DNA of 64,000 bases. Source: Emmonsiellopsis sp. PD_33 (taxonomy: Eukaryota > Ascomycota > Eurotiomycetes > Onygenales > Ajellomycetaceae). This document shows, one piece after another, positions 22,880 to 33,233 of the stretch. Made by a program: the position numbers and the translations under genes. Numbering within the stretch: the stretch's first letter is position 1; each line of letters begins with the position of its first letter. The notes beneath the pieces were generated by a model. That model was not told the origin of the DNA, did not search any database, and worked only from the letters and a program-made list of their open reading frames with translations. The stretch is taken from NCBI GenBank assembly GCA_032988165.1, contig JANTQF010000150.1, positions 18,210 to 82,209 on the forward strand. Direction: 5' to 3'.

Positions 22880-25166
22880 CTACCTAATCCTCTTAGTCTT
22901 CCCCTTAACCCTCTCCACCAACTTATTCAAATCCTCCCCATCCGCCACACTCTCTACAGGGCCGGGACCAGCACTACCGGACCGGCCCTTCTTCCTCTTC
23001 TTCTCCGGCGCCACCAGATCCCGGTCAGGGACAGTATCGTCCTTATTCCTCCGCCGTTTCCTTCCTTCATCCAGCAACGCCTTCATGCCCGCTGTCGCCT
23101 TGAACCGCGGATTCGAAGGATCAATGGCAAACTCATGATTCTCCCACAGACGCTGGAATCGAGAATCCTGGACATCCATTTTGAAATCGTCTTGTTGCAC
23201 CGGCTCAGCGTCAGCAGCTTTCTTGCCCTTTTTACCCTTACCGGCTTTCCGCGCGCGCTTCTCGGCCTTCTCAATTTCTTTCATATCGAAGTGTTTGACA
23301 TTCGATGTTTTGTCGTCGACCATAAGAAGTTCAAGCTCAGCCCGTTTTGTAGCCGTTGCAGCCTCGTCGGCTTCTCGCTCCAGACGCTTCTTGCGCTTCT
23401 CTTCCTTGCGAAGAGCCGTGGTTGCGGCTGCATCGTGTTCTGGCGCTGTGAAGAATGGATCATCAAAGCCTAGGTCTTCTTTCTCCTCCTTCGAGGCACT
23501 CTTGTCTCCCTCACCGCCGTCTTCGGATAACGTCTCGCCATTTCTAGCAGCCAACATTTTCGCCTTCCGTCTCGCTTTGCGTTCTTTTTCTTTCCGGATG
23601 TATTTTTCGGCTGTTGTTTCATCCTTTTCTGGCTCGTTCTGGAATACCTCTCCCTTAGATGGGCCAGACGAGAGGCCGGCGGAGAATGTGATTTCCATAT
23701 CTCCAACTGGCCCCTTGCTCTTGGATTTGGGGGTGGGTTTATCGCTGAGACCAAGCAGGGCACGCATTCTCTCCCTCGCAGCGTCCTTTTTGCTCAATTT
23801 GGCGGGAGCAGGGCCACCTTCATCCGGGTTTGTAGAATCGACCACCTCAACACCACCATCCTCGTCATCCTCGTCATCAGAGCTGTCGCTGCCCAGATAT
23901 GCCTTGAGGTCATTTTCGTCAATCTCCTTTCTGCCACCCTTGAATGCTCTCGCTTGTGCTTCCTTTCGGCCTACATCATCCGCGTCCCAGGTGAGTTTGA
24001 CCTTACTGTGTTGCAGCGCGTCGGTAACGAATTCGCTGGGTCTGTATCCATCGGGTATCCGTTCGCATTCGTCCCGAGGAGTATCGTCAGAGAAATCAGT
24101 TTCATCCGGGACGAATCTGAGATCGAAGAAGTTGGCACTGCTCATGTATTCCGTACCATCAACCGCATCGTAGATATGTTTGGCCACCTCTTTAGACGAA
24201 CAGTTCAAAATGGCGTAGTAATACCGTAGACGTTCAAGTTGGTATCGTCGTAGATGTGCGGAATCGAACTCTTCACCCTGATCTTCTTTAATGATGGACT
24301 GTTTGATCTTCTCATCTTCCTCCTCGTCCTCCTCCTCCTCATCACTCCCCTCCTCACTTTCATCCTCCTCATCCTTCTTCGCAAATATCTCCTTAGGCGG
24401 CCCCTCCATCTCCTCCCTCTCCATCCTCTCCCGCCCAAACTCGCTCGGGTACACAGAAACCTTCTTGATACTCCCTGCCGCAGGCAAAAAGCTCGAAAAG
24501 ACCGCCATCAAATCCTCCGCCCGGATATTATCCCAATCAAGATTAACCACGGCAATTCTCCGACTAACCTCGCCCATAGGCACATCGCCCTGTTGCTTAT
24601 CCGGAAACTGCATCTGCTCATCCTCATCTTCAACATCCTCCTCATCCTCCTCATCACTCGAACTCTCCTCCGACGAAGACGACGAAAACCCTCCATCCCT
24701 AGCAGGGTCATAGTCGCGCGTATCTGCCCTGCGCAATTCCTTCTCCACCACCTCGTCATCATCTACACTGATATTCCCTTCTTCTTCTTTCTCCTCCTCC
24801 TCCCCATCCTCAAGCCTATAGAACCTCTCAAGCTGCTTCTTCGTGTCATCCCTCTTCAACTTCCGCCCGTACCGGTCGACAGCAGCCGTTTTCGAAAACT
24901 CCTCATCGCGTAGCATGTGCGCGAAGCGCTTGTCGAGTTTGACATGGGTGTGGCGTTTGCTGGGGAGGCGGTAGCGGGGGTCATTTTGGATGTTTGCGAA
25001 GCGGGGGTCGGCTGGGTTAGACAAGCATTATGAGTTAGTAAAGTGGGATTGCGATTGCGGAGGAATAATATGAGTCTGTCAGAGGCAGCATACTTATAAC
25101 AGGGTCATTTCCGCCGCCGGACTTTGCCCGCTTGGGCTTCGCCTTCTTGTCTGATGGGGTGGGCAT
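22880..25166 (-). CDS. ESF1: nucleolar pre-rRNA processing protein ESF1
   Basis: Two exons on the minus strand: 25166-25094 and 25011-22880; 734 residues. Exon 1 codes the basic start MPTPSDKKAKPKRAKSG; the junction restores the family motif VITDPRFANIQNDPRYR. Then come the KRHTHVKLDKRFAHML block, acidic stretches, a central RRM-like region (VVNLDWDNIRAEDLMAVFSS... YYYAILNCSSKEVAKHIY), and the C-terminal NUC153-type segment (DSRFQRLWENHEFAIDPSNP, FKATAGMKALLDEGRKRRR). Esf1 takes part in 18S rRNA maturation in the nucleolus. The acidic runs are coded by GAG/GAA/GAT repeats and leave a long Ser-rich open frame on the opposite strand, which is an artefact. Confidence 0.93.
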
Positions 25167-25722
25167 TGTGGTGGATGGATGGTGATACGGTTTGTGAGCG
25201 GTTCTCAAAGGATTATTTGGGATTATCGCATGTTCGAGTCGAAATTGGCCTGAGATGTAGACTGGCCGAGCCCCACGTAAAGAAGATTGCTGGGGTTGGA
25301 ATAATCTTGTTTGGCTGGACTCTGGAGATTTTGATGGGCGAACATTTTTAGTTTTTTTGATGCTTTGCTTGAGGTGGTCCGTGCACGGGGCAGCTCTGGC
25401 TTATGTTATCTCCGATCTCCGACACCCCTATGCAGTTTGCAGATACATAGTCTTGGTCTTGCAAAGATAGAATGGTGCGTTTTCATATTTATTGCATTGC
25501 TGTAAAGTTTAGTGTTGAAAATGATATTGTGATTACTAAATACTCTATACACCCCCCCCGGTAAGGTCGATTTCTATATAGGTTGCTTCGTTTTGCCCCG
25601 CAAGTAAACGAAACAGAGAGGCATGAAGCCTGTGAGATAGGTTAATTCCCAATCTCAGCCCGAAAAGAGTCAAAAACACCACCCAGGTATCAATATAGAC
25701 ATATGTATATATATAAGTAAGC
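25167..25722. other. ESF1 promoter and uridine kinase 3' region
   Basis: 556 bp. A run of C (about 25549-25558) and an AT repeat near 25710 are the only low-complexity parts. No gene supported. Confidence 0.5.
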
Positions 25723-27484
25723 CTAGCAACCGAAATAGCGCTTCTCAATCCACCTCTGTTCTCCCTCATCCTCTATCCTCCCCACCACAACTTTCACCTC
25801 AGGATACACTGCAGTCAGCCTCTGCAAGCCCCTCTTCCCAGCAGCAAAGGTAACAAACACAATCCGCCCTTCCTCAACCCCATGGTCAACGAGAATTCGG
25901 ACAGCCATCAACGCCGCCCCGCCACTAGACATTTGCGGATCGAGGAGCATAACGGAGGCATGCGTCTCAATTCCCCGCGGAAGTTTTAGATAATGGAGTT
26001 CCGGCTCACCGGTGCGGTAGTTAGTTTGGATAAGAACGCGGCCGGTTATGCAGTCTGGGATGGTCCGCTTTAGACCTGTTTCTAGACAGGAACCGCCGCG
26101 GAGGATTGCAACGGCGGAGATGGTGCCGGTGGGGCGGAGGCCGTGGTAAGGAAGTTTCTGGGGCGTGGTTATTGTTACTTCCTTGTAGGGGATCGTATCG
26201 AGGGCCCTGGTGTATGCGTTTAGTTTATAAAACGAGAAGGATAGGGGAGAAAGTATTATACCTTTCGATCATGATGCAAGCTAATCGATCGAAGTAAAAG
26301 ACGAAATCGACCTGTTCGGTTAGAGGATTTTGCAGGATTGTGTTGATACCAATTAACTGGGGAGTCTGGTCCATTAGGAGCACATTATTAGACAGTGGTT
26401 GCTCTTCCACATCCTTGCCTAGTTTTTGTAGTTCCAGATAATGGGCTTCGGACTTTTCTCGAAGAGTTCGCTGGATATGCTTGACCACCATATCTGTTTA
26501 ACTAGAAATTAGCCTGAGGGGCTTTGAAAAGCGGTCTATTACAGACCACGCACCTATGGCGGTTTTATTTTCGATGCCTCGAGGTATTATGATATCTTTA
26601 TAGTTAGTTAGCGCCGGTTCCCTCAGACACGGTTAAGGGAATCTAAATAAATACCAGATATCTGTCTCTGGGGCTCCACAAACCGTTGATACGACGGCTT
26701 TACGAACTTGAACCACTGCTTGATAACGCCTTCTATCGTCCTTCCTCTCTCGGTGACATCGCGCAGAACTAGTCGTGCCTCCGTTAGCTGGATGATCTGA
26801 CATGCTTTATAAGGGAGGTAGTCTTTCTTACTTCTCCTCCCGAGGCATACATCCATATCAGCCTCCACGAAGATCTAAAGAGTGTTAGCTAAATAACGGA
26901 GGAAGTCTCTACAAGATTTAATAACATGCCTTGACGTCCAACATTTCTACAATCCTTGGATCTGTAAAGGCTAGGATTCCTTCGAGAATTACGACATGAG
27001 GAGAGTATAAAGAGGTTGTCTCCTTTTCCCGCTGGTGCTTCTCGAAGGAATATATAGGTATTTCTACCTTTCGGCTACATGACAGCTTGTAATCAGCACC
27101 AAACAATGGACCACATACTAATTAAAAATAGGTATGGATTCCTACCCTTGCTTCAGAGCATGAAGCGTGTCAACGAGAACGTCGAAGTCGTAGGCATCCG
27201 GGGAGTCAAAATCGAACTCGTTGTTATGCGCTATGGCGTTTTGCTCAGGAGTGAGGGTTTTGTAAAAAGAGTCCTTCGGGGCATTAAATCAGTCATACAT
27301 CCGCGATGAAAGACATATTCCATATCAAGGCTTGTACCATAACAAGAATAACCACCCACGGCAAGTTTAGGGAATTGATGATTTCCAAGGCGACAGACGT
27401 TTTGCCCGATCCCGAGCTTCCCGCAATGCCGATGATACTCATATCCGCCCATGGCGGGGAATATCTAGCTCTGTTCTCCGCCAT
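25723..27484 (-). CDS. URK1: uridine kinase fused to uracil phosphoribosyltransferase-like domain
   Basis: Eight exons on the minus strand: 27484-27338, 27273-27146, 27074-26930, 26874-26832, 26768-26655, 26595-26554, 26493-26262, 26206-25723; 444 residues. The N-terminal half is a P-loop uridine kinase: GIAGSSGSGKTS at about 20-31, VMDSFYKTLTPEQ, NEFDFDSPDAYDFD, VVILEGILAF, then RRILRDVTERGRTIEG. The C-terminal half is UPRT-like with the PRPP-loop motif LLDPQMSSGGAA and a late IEKRYFGC end. Such proteins phosphorylate uridine and cytidine in pyrimidine salvage; whether the UPRT half is catalytic is uncertain in this family. Intron 3 (26929-26875) needs a GC donor (AAG|GCATGT) to keep frame. 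Divergent from the GID8-like gene. Confidence 0.93.
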
Positions 27485-28020
27485 GGTGGCTTTGGGTCGT
27501 TTGGGTCAGTGTCGCGTGCAGCCTACACTTGAAGCTTCCATATGCAACTGGTCAGGGAGGGGTATCTCGAACGAAGAACAAGCACAAAATGGAGAATCGA
27601 ATCTCATCTGCTCATCGCAGGAGTTCAAAAACAGAATAGACAGGACGTGAATATATATACTCGATATATACCCCCGCTGTACATGCCACGAACTGTCGTT
27701 CGAGCAAACAAGCAATCGAAATCCTCGTCCAATGCAACGTCACGATGGGCAGTTTGATATCACGTGCCGTGCCTGGCGCATGGCGGGGTCACCTGACTCA
27801 CTAGCGGCTCGGCACTCGCTTAGTCAGAGCGGAGCCTCACACTGCATTTTCTTCGCTTTTCACCCTCGACCTTTTCTCTTTTCTTTCTCTTCTCCTCTGC
27901 CCACACCAGATCACCCTCCCAGCAGCCTGTCACTCCCTCCATGGCTTGTGAGCTGAGGAGTCTGACTCGCATCGCAAGCCACTCTGTCTTCTGCTTCTGG
28001 TAGTCTGGAGCTCTAGCATC
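27485..28020. promoter_or_regulatory. divergent promoter URK1 / GID8-like
   Basis: 536 bp between the two start codons. Pyrimidine-rich on the plus strand just before the GID8-like start (27840-27940), typical of a fungal leader. No gene supported. Confidence 0.5.
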
Positions 28021-29308
28021 ATGACGTCTGCCAACTTAGTATGTGGCATCCCCGTCTGCTTCAGCGTCCGTGGGAATACTGAACTTTCCAGATGTCCCCC
28101 ACCCCTTCCACTACCACGCCAACATGGCATCATTTCGAAAGGAAGGTCGAGGAGGTGAAGCCATCAAAGACGTGAGTTCATCTATCTTCCTTGTGTGTTT
28201 GCGCCGTTTGTTTGCCCATTTTTATGATGCGTTTACAAAATCAAGTTGGGAATCTCTCTGACAAAATCTTGAAGAGAATATGTTAACTTGTCCTTCTGAC
28301 CTGCAAATTCATTTTTGATATCTTGCGTCGCCCTTGTTATGCCATGAGTATATGCTAATATATACGCTTGAAGTGATATCAACTTCCTTGTTATGGACTA
28401 CCTCGTCACAAATGGCTATCCCTCTGCGGCGAAGAAATTCGCCATGGAAGCTAATATCCAACCCAAGGCAGACGTGGAGTCGATCCAAGAAAGGGTGGAG
28501 ATTCGAAATGCTATTCACTCAGGAGATATCCAGTTGGCCATTGAGAAGATAAATGAGCTGAACCCACAGGTAAATACCCACTGTTCTTGAATATGCCCTG
28601 TTTTCAATTTCCCCGCTTGCTATGATTATATCTGTTTCATGCACCACTCATATCACCTCTTCAGGTGTTGATGATAAACACTCATCTTCAGTCCTCAGTA
28701 TGACCAGCAAATGCTATACCCTCTATATATACTATACTACGCTTTCATTGTTGCCAGTTTTCTAATTGGTTGCTAACGAATGATTGCAGATTTTGGATGG
28801 CAATCCCGCTCTCCACTTCTCCCTCCTGCGGTTACAGTTGGTTGAGTTAATCAAGTTATGCACATCCGATCCAAATGGCGATATAACCCCTGCACTGGAC
28901 TTTGCAACCTCGCACCTCGCACCACGCGCGCCCACTAACTCCAAATTCCTCGATGATCTCGAGCGGACGCTGTCCCTCCTTATCTTCCCTTCTGATAATC
29001 TCACCCCGTCCCTAGCTGCTCTCCTGGACCCAGAGCTACGAAAGACGATTGCAACCCATGTAAATGAGGCCATTCTTCAAAGCCAGGGCGCGCGTCGCGA
29101 AGCCCGACTCCGTAACCTCGTCAAGCTCCGGTCCTGGGCCGAACAGAAGGCGCGCGAGGCGAAGAAAGATATCCCTGAAAAGCTTGACATTGGCCTTGAT
29201 CCAGACAAGGACAATAACGGCAGCAGTCAGAGCGGAAGCCGGAATGACAATCCAGATGATGCTATTATGCAAGAGCAGGACGAAGCGGATCCTATGAATA
29301 TTTCATGA
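28021..29308 (+). CDS. GID8: LisH-CTLH-CRA protein, GID8 type (GID/CTLH E3 ligase subunit)
   Basis: Four exons: 28021-28038, 28092-28171, 28374-28569, 28790-29308; 270 residues. The first exon holds six codons only (MTSANL). The second junction joins to DINFLVMDYLVTNGYPSAAKKFA, a LisH motif at about 34-60. A CTLH motif follows (ESIQERVEIRNAIHSGDIQLAIEKINELNP), then the CRA region (ALHFSLLRLQLVELI, with ALDFATSHLAPRAP). Gid8/Twa1 is the scaffold subunit of the GID ubiquitin ligase, which degrades gluconeogenic enzymes in yeast. The tail is acidic and Ser/Asn-rich. Size is near the animal GID8 (228) and well below yeast Gid8 (455). RanBP9-type proteins share these motifs but also have SPRY, absent here. 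Confidence 0.9.
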
Positions 29309-30266
29309 ATCAACTCGACTGTACAAGTGACACTAACATGCAGATCCCCTTATCTGACGCCTAAGCGCGGCATCCTGGCCGTCAGGACTTGTACTTTTCA
29401 CATTTGTCTTTTGTCAAATATCCGCGTCTTTTAGCGTGGCGTATGGCGTTTTCTCTTTACTACCTTTCTCTTTTTCATGTATTGAACGTGATGATCTGGG
29501 CGGTGACACGGTGATAACCATTTGAAATCCTTATTCTTCTTCCACGGTAGGCTGATTGTTATTTTGCTACCACTTTCTTCCCGATTCCTAATGGAAGGTT
29601 AATTGGGCTGGGTATTTTTCCACGAAACGCCATTGATGCCGTGATATTACGCTTTAAATGAGATAATTGTATATTTTTTCCTTCCAAACCATTGCCTTCA
29701 TTTATCTCTTGTATAACCAACCTTGACACGCTTGATCAAGACTTCTTTCTACCAACAAATCCTATTGATGGGATATATATATCTAGCTAGCCCTGCGTTA
29801 CATAGAGAACTCCATCACAGCACATCGGAGAATTAACTCTACAATCATTTCCAAAATCAAATCACAGTTAACTTGCCAACCGACTGGTTCCTAATGGACG
29901 TAACATAGCTAAAATCGATCATAACAAGAACTGAGGAGAAAGAGATAGCCATTGCACATCAACTAAAGAAAAAAAAAAGAAACCAAATATCTACAAAGGG
30001 AAGGAAACACGTTTTTTCACAAAAGAAAATCAAAGGAGCGAGACTAATAAGACGCTTGTAAAAGGGAACGAGGCAAAATAGTAGTAGATTGGGATCTTGT
30101 AAGCCCATTGAACTCGAAGCCAGTCGAGAAGAGGACGGGGGGATCTGTGTAAACAATTATAGAGGGGGGGGGTCTACCAAATGCTCTAAATGCTCTTTCG
30201 TCTCGAAAGATAGTAGGCATTCTTCATGCATTGACAACAGTAGCGGGAAGGATCGACTCTATACAA
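29309..30266. other. convergent 3' region GID8-like / NADH dehydrogenase
   Basis: 958 bp with no gene. AT-rich around 29640-29960. A UGUAGAUA sequence (PUF-type UGUANAUA) lies on the minus strand at 29995-29988, about 270 nt past the NADH dehydrogenase stop. Confidence 0.55.
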
Positions 30267-32594
30267 TTAGAAATTCATCATGTCTAGAAAAATTGTGTCA
30301 GAGGAGTTAGCTTCAATCAATCCCGATAATTATGGGAGTGGGGCGGGCGGCTCTACAAAAGAGTTAAAAAAATTTAAACACATACCTCTCCCAAACAGCG
30401 CCCTCTTCGCCCAATCCATCGCCAACAAAATCCTCGTACGCAAACTCACGCTTTGCGCGAAGTAAATACTACGCCACAGATACACGGCCAACAGCCCGCC
30501 TCCCCAACTCATACCGTTTATATCAAAGATCGCCGCGTTGCCGATATAGGCAAGGCTGCCGAGATGCTTGTACTGAAAGGCTCTGTAAACGGTCTCGTCG
30601 AGGTCACCATAGTCAATCTCGTTGGCTTTTAGGCCTGGTAGGGCTTGAGAGATCTTGTTGAACTTGCGGCCCAGGTATTTACCCTGTTGATTGGCTCGCT
30701 GGGCGGTGGCGGGGAGGGAGGTCAGTTTGTTATCTATCTGGCCGAGGAGTTCGCGGAGTTCGTCGAAATCCAGCGTGCCGCTGCGGTCTTTGTCGTATTG
30801 TTCAAAGAGCTTGTCTAGGCGGCGGAGATGGTTGGAGGCTTGTGGGAAACGTCTTTTGACGCGCTGAGCGAGGTTGCGCCATTCGGCGAAGGTGAGGTGG
30901 ATCTTTTCGGGATCTTTGCCCTTTTCCCAGGCGATGGTGCGGAGGAAGGTGACGAGGTGGTCGGCGACGTTGTTTTGGACAGTTGCGCAGTCACCGATTG
31001 CGTAGACGTCGCCGAGGGGCGCGCCGTTGACGCGGAGGTGGCTGTCCGTTTCAAGGGCATGGCGGTTCGTTTGGACGTCGAGCTTCGCGGCTATTTTTTT
31101 ACAGAGCTTGTTTTGTGCTTTGGAATGACCATGTTAGCAATGGAAATGGTATGCGACTGCAGAAATTTCTACTCACACACGCCAGTAGACCACAGGCAAA
31201 AACCCATGGGGATCTCTTTCACAACTGGCTTGCCGTCCTCTATTTGAGTGAACAGGATCTTGTCCTCACGAACCTCCTTAACGCGTGAGCTTGTGAGGAC
31301 ATCCACTTGGTCGTGCGCGAAACGTTGCTGTTAAAGTTAGCTGCGGGTTGCCTACTGCGAGGTTCAAGATACGGTGGGTAGACACACCTCAGCATACCGC
31401 GAAAGCGTTTCGTCATACGTGTTGAGAATATGGCTTCTGCTCTGAATGAGATGGACAGAAATTTCATTCCTCAGGATCTTGGGGAATGATCGGAGTAGAT
31501 CTTCATTCAACATGTCAAACAGCTCAGCAGCAAACTCCACACCGGTGGGACCGCCGCCGCATACCACGAAGGAGAGCAGCCTCTTCCTCTCTGAATCAGT
31601 GGTTGTGGGTAAACATGCAAGCTCAAGGTTATGTAAAACCTTGCTCTTTATCTTCCGTGCGTCGTCTACGGATTTTAGGAAATTACAGTGCTCAAGCCCC
31701 TTGACCCCATGGGGATTGGTGGTCGAACCTAGGTCACCATCAGCAATCGCAGGGGGAAAAGACACATGAAGCATCAAACATACCCACACCAATAACCAAC
31801 TTATCATACGGCAAATAAAACCGCCGCTCAACTCCATTGTGATCGACTTGTGACACCTCAACCAGTTTCTCCGAAAGATCCACATCTACCGCCTCTGCTA
31901 GCAAAAAGTGGCCCCTCAATCGCTGCACAATTAACCTGACCGGCTCAACGAGCGACCTCAATCCCAGCGTCCCCACCGTCGCTGAAGGCAGCATAGGCGT
32001 GAACAGGAAATAATTCACCGGCGAAACCACCGTGACATGATAATCACCGGGATTAATGGTCTTCAACAACGCAATGTTACCCCATCCGGTTCCCAAAATC
32101 ACCAACTTTGGTTTATCCTTTTGCGCAATCATTGCTTCGGAGTCATGGTCATCCACCAGCACATCTGCAATGGGGAGGTTCTTCGGTCCGCCTTTGCGCG
32201 GGTTCAATGCCAGTTCCGAAACAGGGATATCCTGGACGCTCAGGTCGTGGCGGTAGGTTGAGGCATCGTAGACGAAGAAGGCGGTTACGAGGAGGCCGCT
32301 GGTTAGGGCAAAAAAGCCGCAGTATGTGAATACATTGTATAGTATCCGAACTGTCCTGTTGCGTTGTTTAAGGGGCGGTTTGGTGGAGGCATGGCGAAGG
32401 GTACATGGCGCTGAGCCGGAGATGCTCGGAATCCTTGACGAAGTCAGAGGCAATGGACATCGGCGCGGAGTATAGAAGGCCCTCGTGGAGATTCCTGCGG
32501 CATGCTTTGGGGTATTAAACCGGGTTAAGCATGATTTAACAGCTTGCGAAGTAAGAGGGCGCAGTTGTTGCGTCCGCGCCTGGAAGGAAAGCAT
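30267..32594 (-). CDS. NDE1: external alternative NADH dehydrogenase with EF-hand (NDE type)
   Basis: Five exons on the minus strand: 32594-31784, 31728-31388, 31327-31177, 31117-30386, 30283-30267; 683 residues. The N-terminus is a basic presequence, then a hydrophobic segment at about 85-109. Two dinucleotide-binding motifs are present: VILGTGWGN (about 166-173) and VVCGGGPTGVEFAAEL (about 325-340). An EF-hand (loop DKDRSGTLDFDE, about 543-554) sits in the C-terminal half, as in calcium-dependent external NADH dehydrogenases of Neurospora and plants. It oxidises cytosolic NADH and passes electrons to ubiquinone without pumping protons. The last exon is 17 nt and gives the ending FGRDMMNF; a nearer acceptor would give FGREPPAPLP, but the chosen one follows a good GCTAAC branch site. 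Confidence 0.93.
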
Positions 32595-33233
32595 GGATGG
32601 TTGCGCCGTAAAGTGAAACGAGAGAAGACAATTGCAATTAAACAACAGCACTCTTCATGTCGAATCCATTGGCACAGGCTGTAGAGGCGACAGACGGGTG
32701 ACCGTGGGCAGAGCTGGGCAATTGAGGTTGTTGAATGTCGACGAGGCTGGTGATGGCAGAACGATGTCATAGGCTGGCTGCAAAGGGGGAAGATCAACAC
32801 AGCTCACGTGACGCAGGTCCTGGTCTTCACCATAGGGCATGGGTAGTAGACTAATCAGCGGAAGAAACGGCACAAAAAGCATTAGATGAAGGACATCATA
32901 CGAGCGATTATTAATAAGATATGTCATCCCATTGCGTCCTCTATAAGTATGCTGAAATATATGTCCATGTATGATAATAAATAACCAGATCCTCCCCGCC
33001 GTAATCGCTAGTACAAATGGCGTAAAATAATACACGCCCCTGAAATGAAAAAAAGTATACGGAGCGTCATCAGCACCTCCGTATTTAATGGCGGGGGGAC
33101 CATGAGCAAACTCCCTGTTTCGCTTGGCCACCAACGTTTAGATAGTAATAATAATATAAGAATGTATGGCCTTCAAGTTCTAGGCTTGAAATTCCCCTCC
33201 GGCCCCCAGTTCGGACGCCAATTCTGCAATTCG
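32595..33233. other. NADH dehydrogenase promoter and SCC2 3' region
   Basis: 639 bp between two minus-strand genes. A 159-codon open frame (33134-32655) crosses it on the minus strand but has no recognisable domain and an odd composition; I do not call it. Confidence 0.5.

Noticed and set aside
23181..24173. 330-codon Ser-rich plus-strand frame
   Set aside because: Shadow of the acidic/Lys-rich coding sequence of ESF1 on the other strand.
27803..27836. CACTAGCG and CGCTTAG in the URK1/GID8 promoter, parts of the shared promoter motif
   Set aside because: Only 7-8-bp pieces with different spacing; expected several times by chance in this window.
32655..33134. 159-codon minus-strand open frame between NADH dehydrogenase and SCC2
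   Set aside because: No recognisable domain, mixed composition, overlaps promoter and 3' UTR space; no splice continuity with either neighbour.
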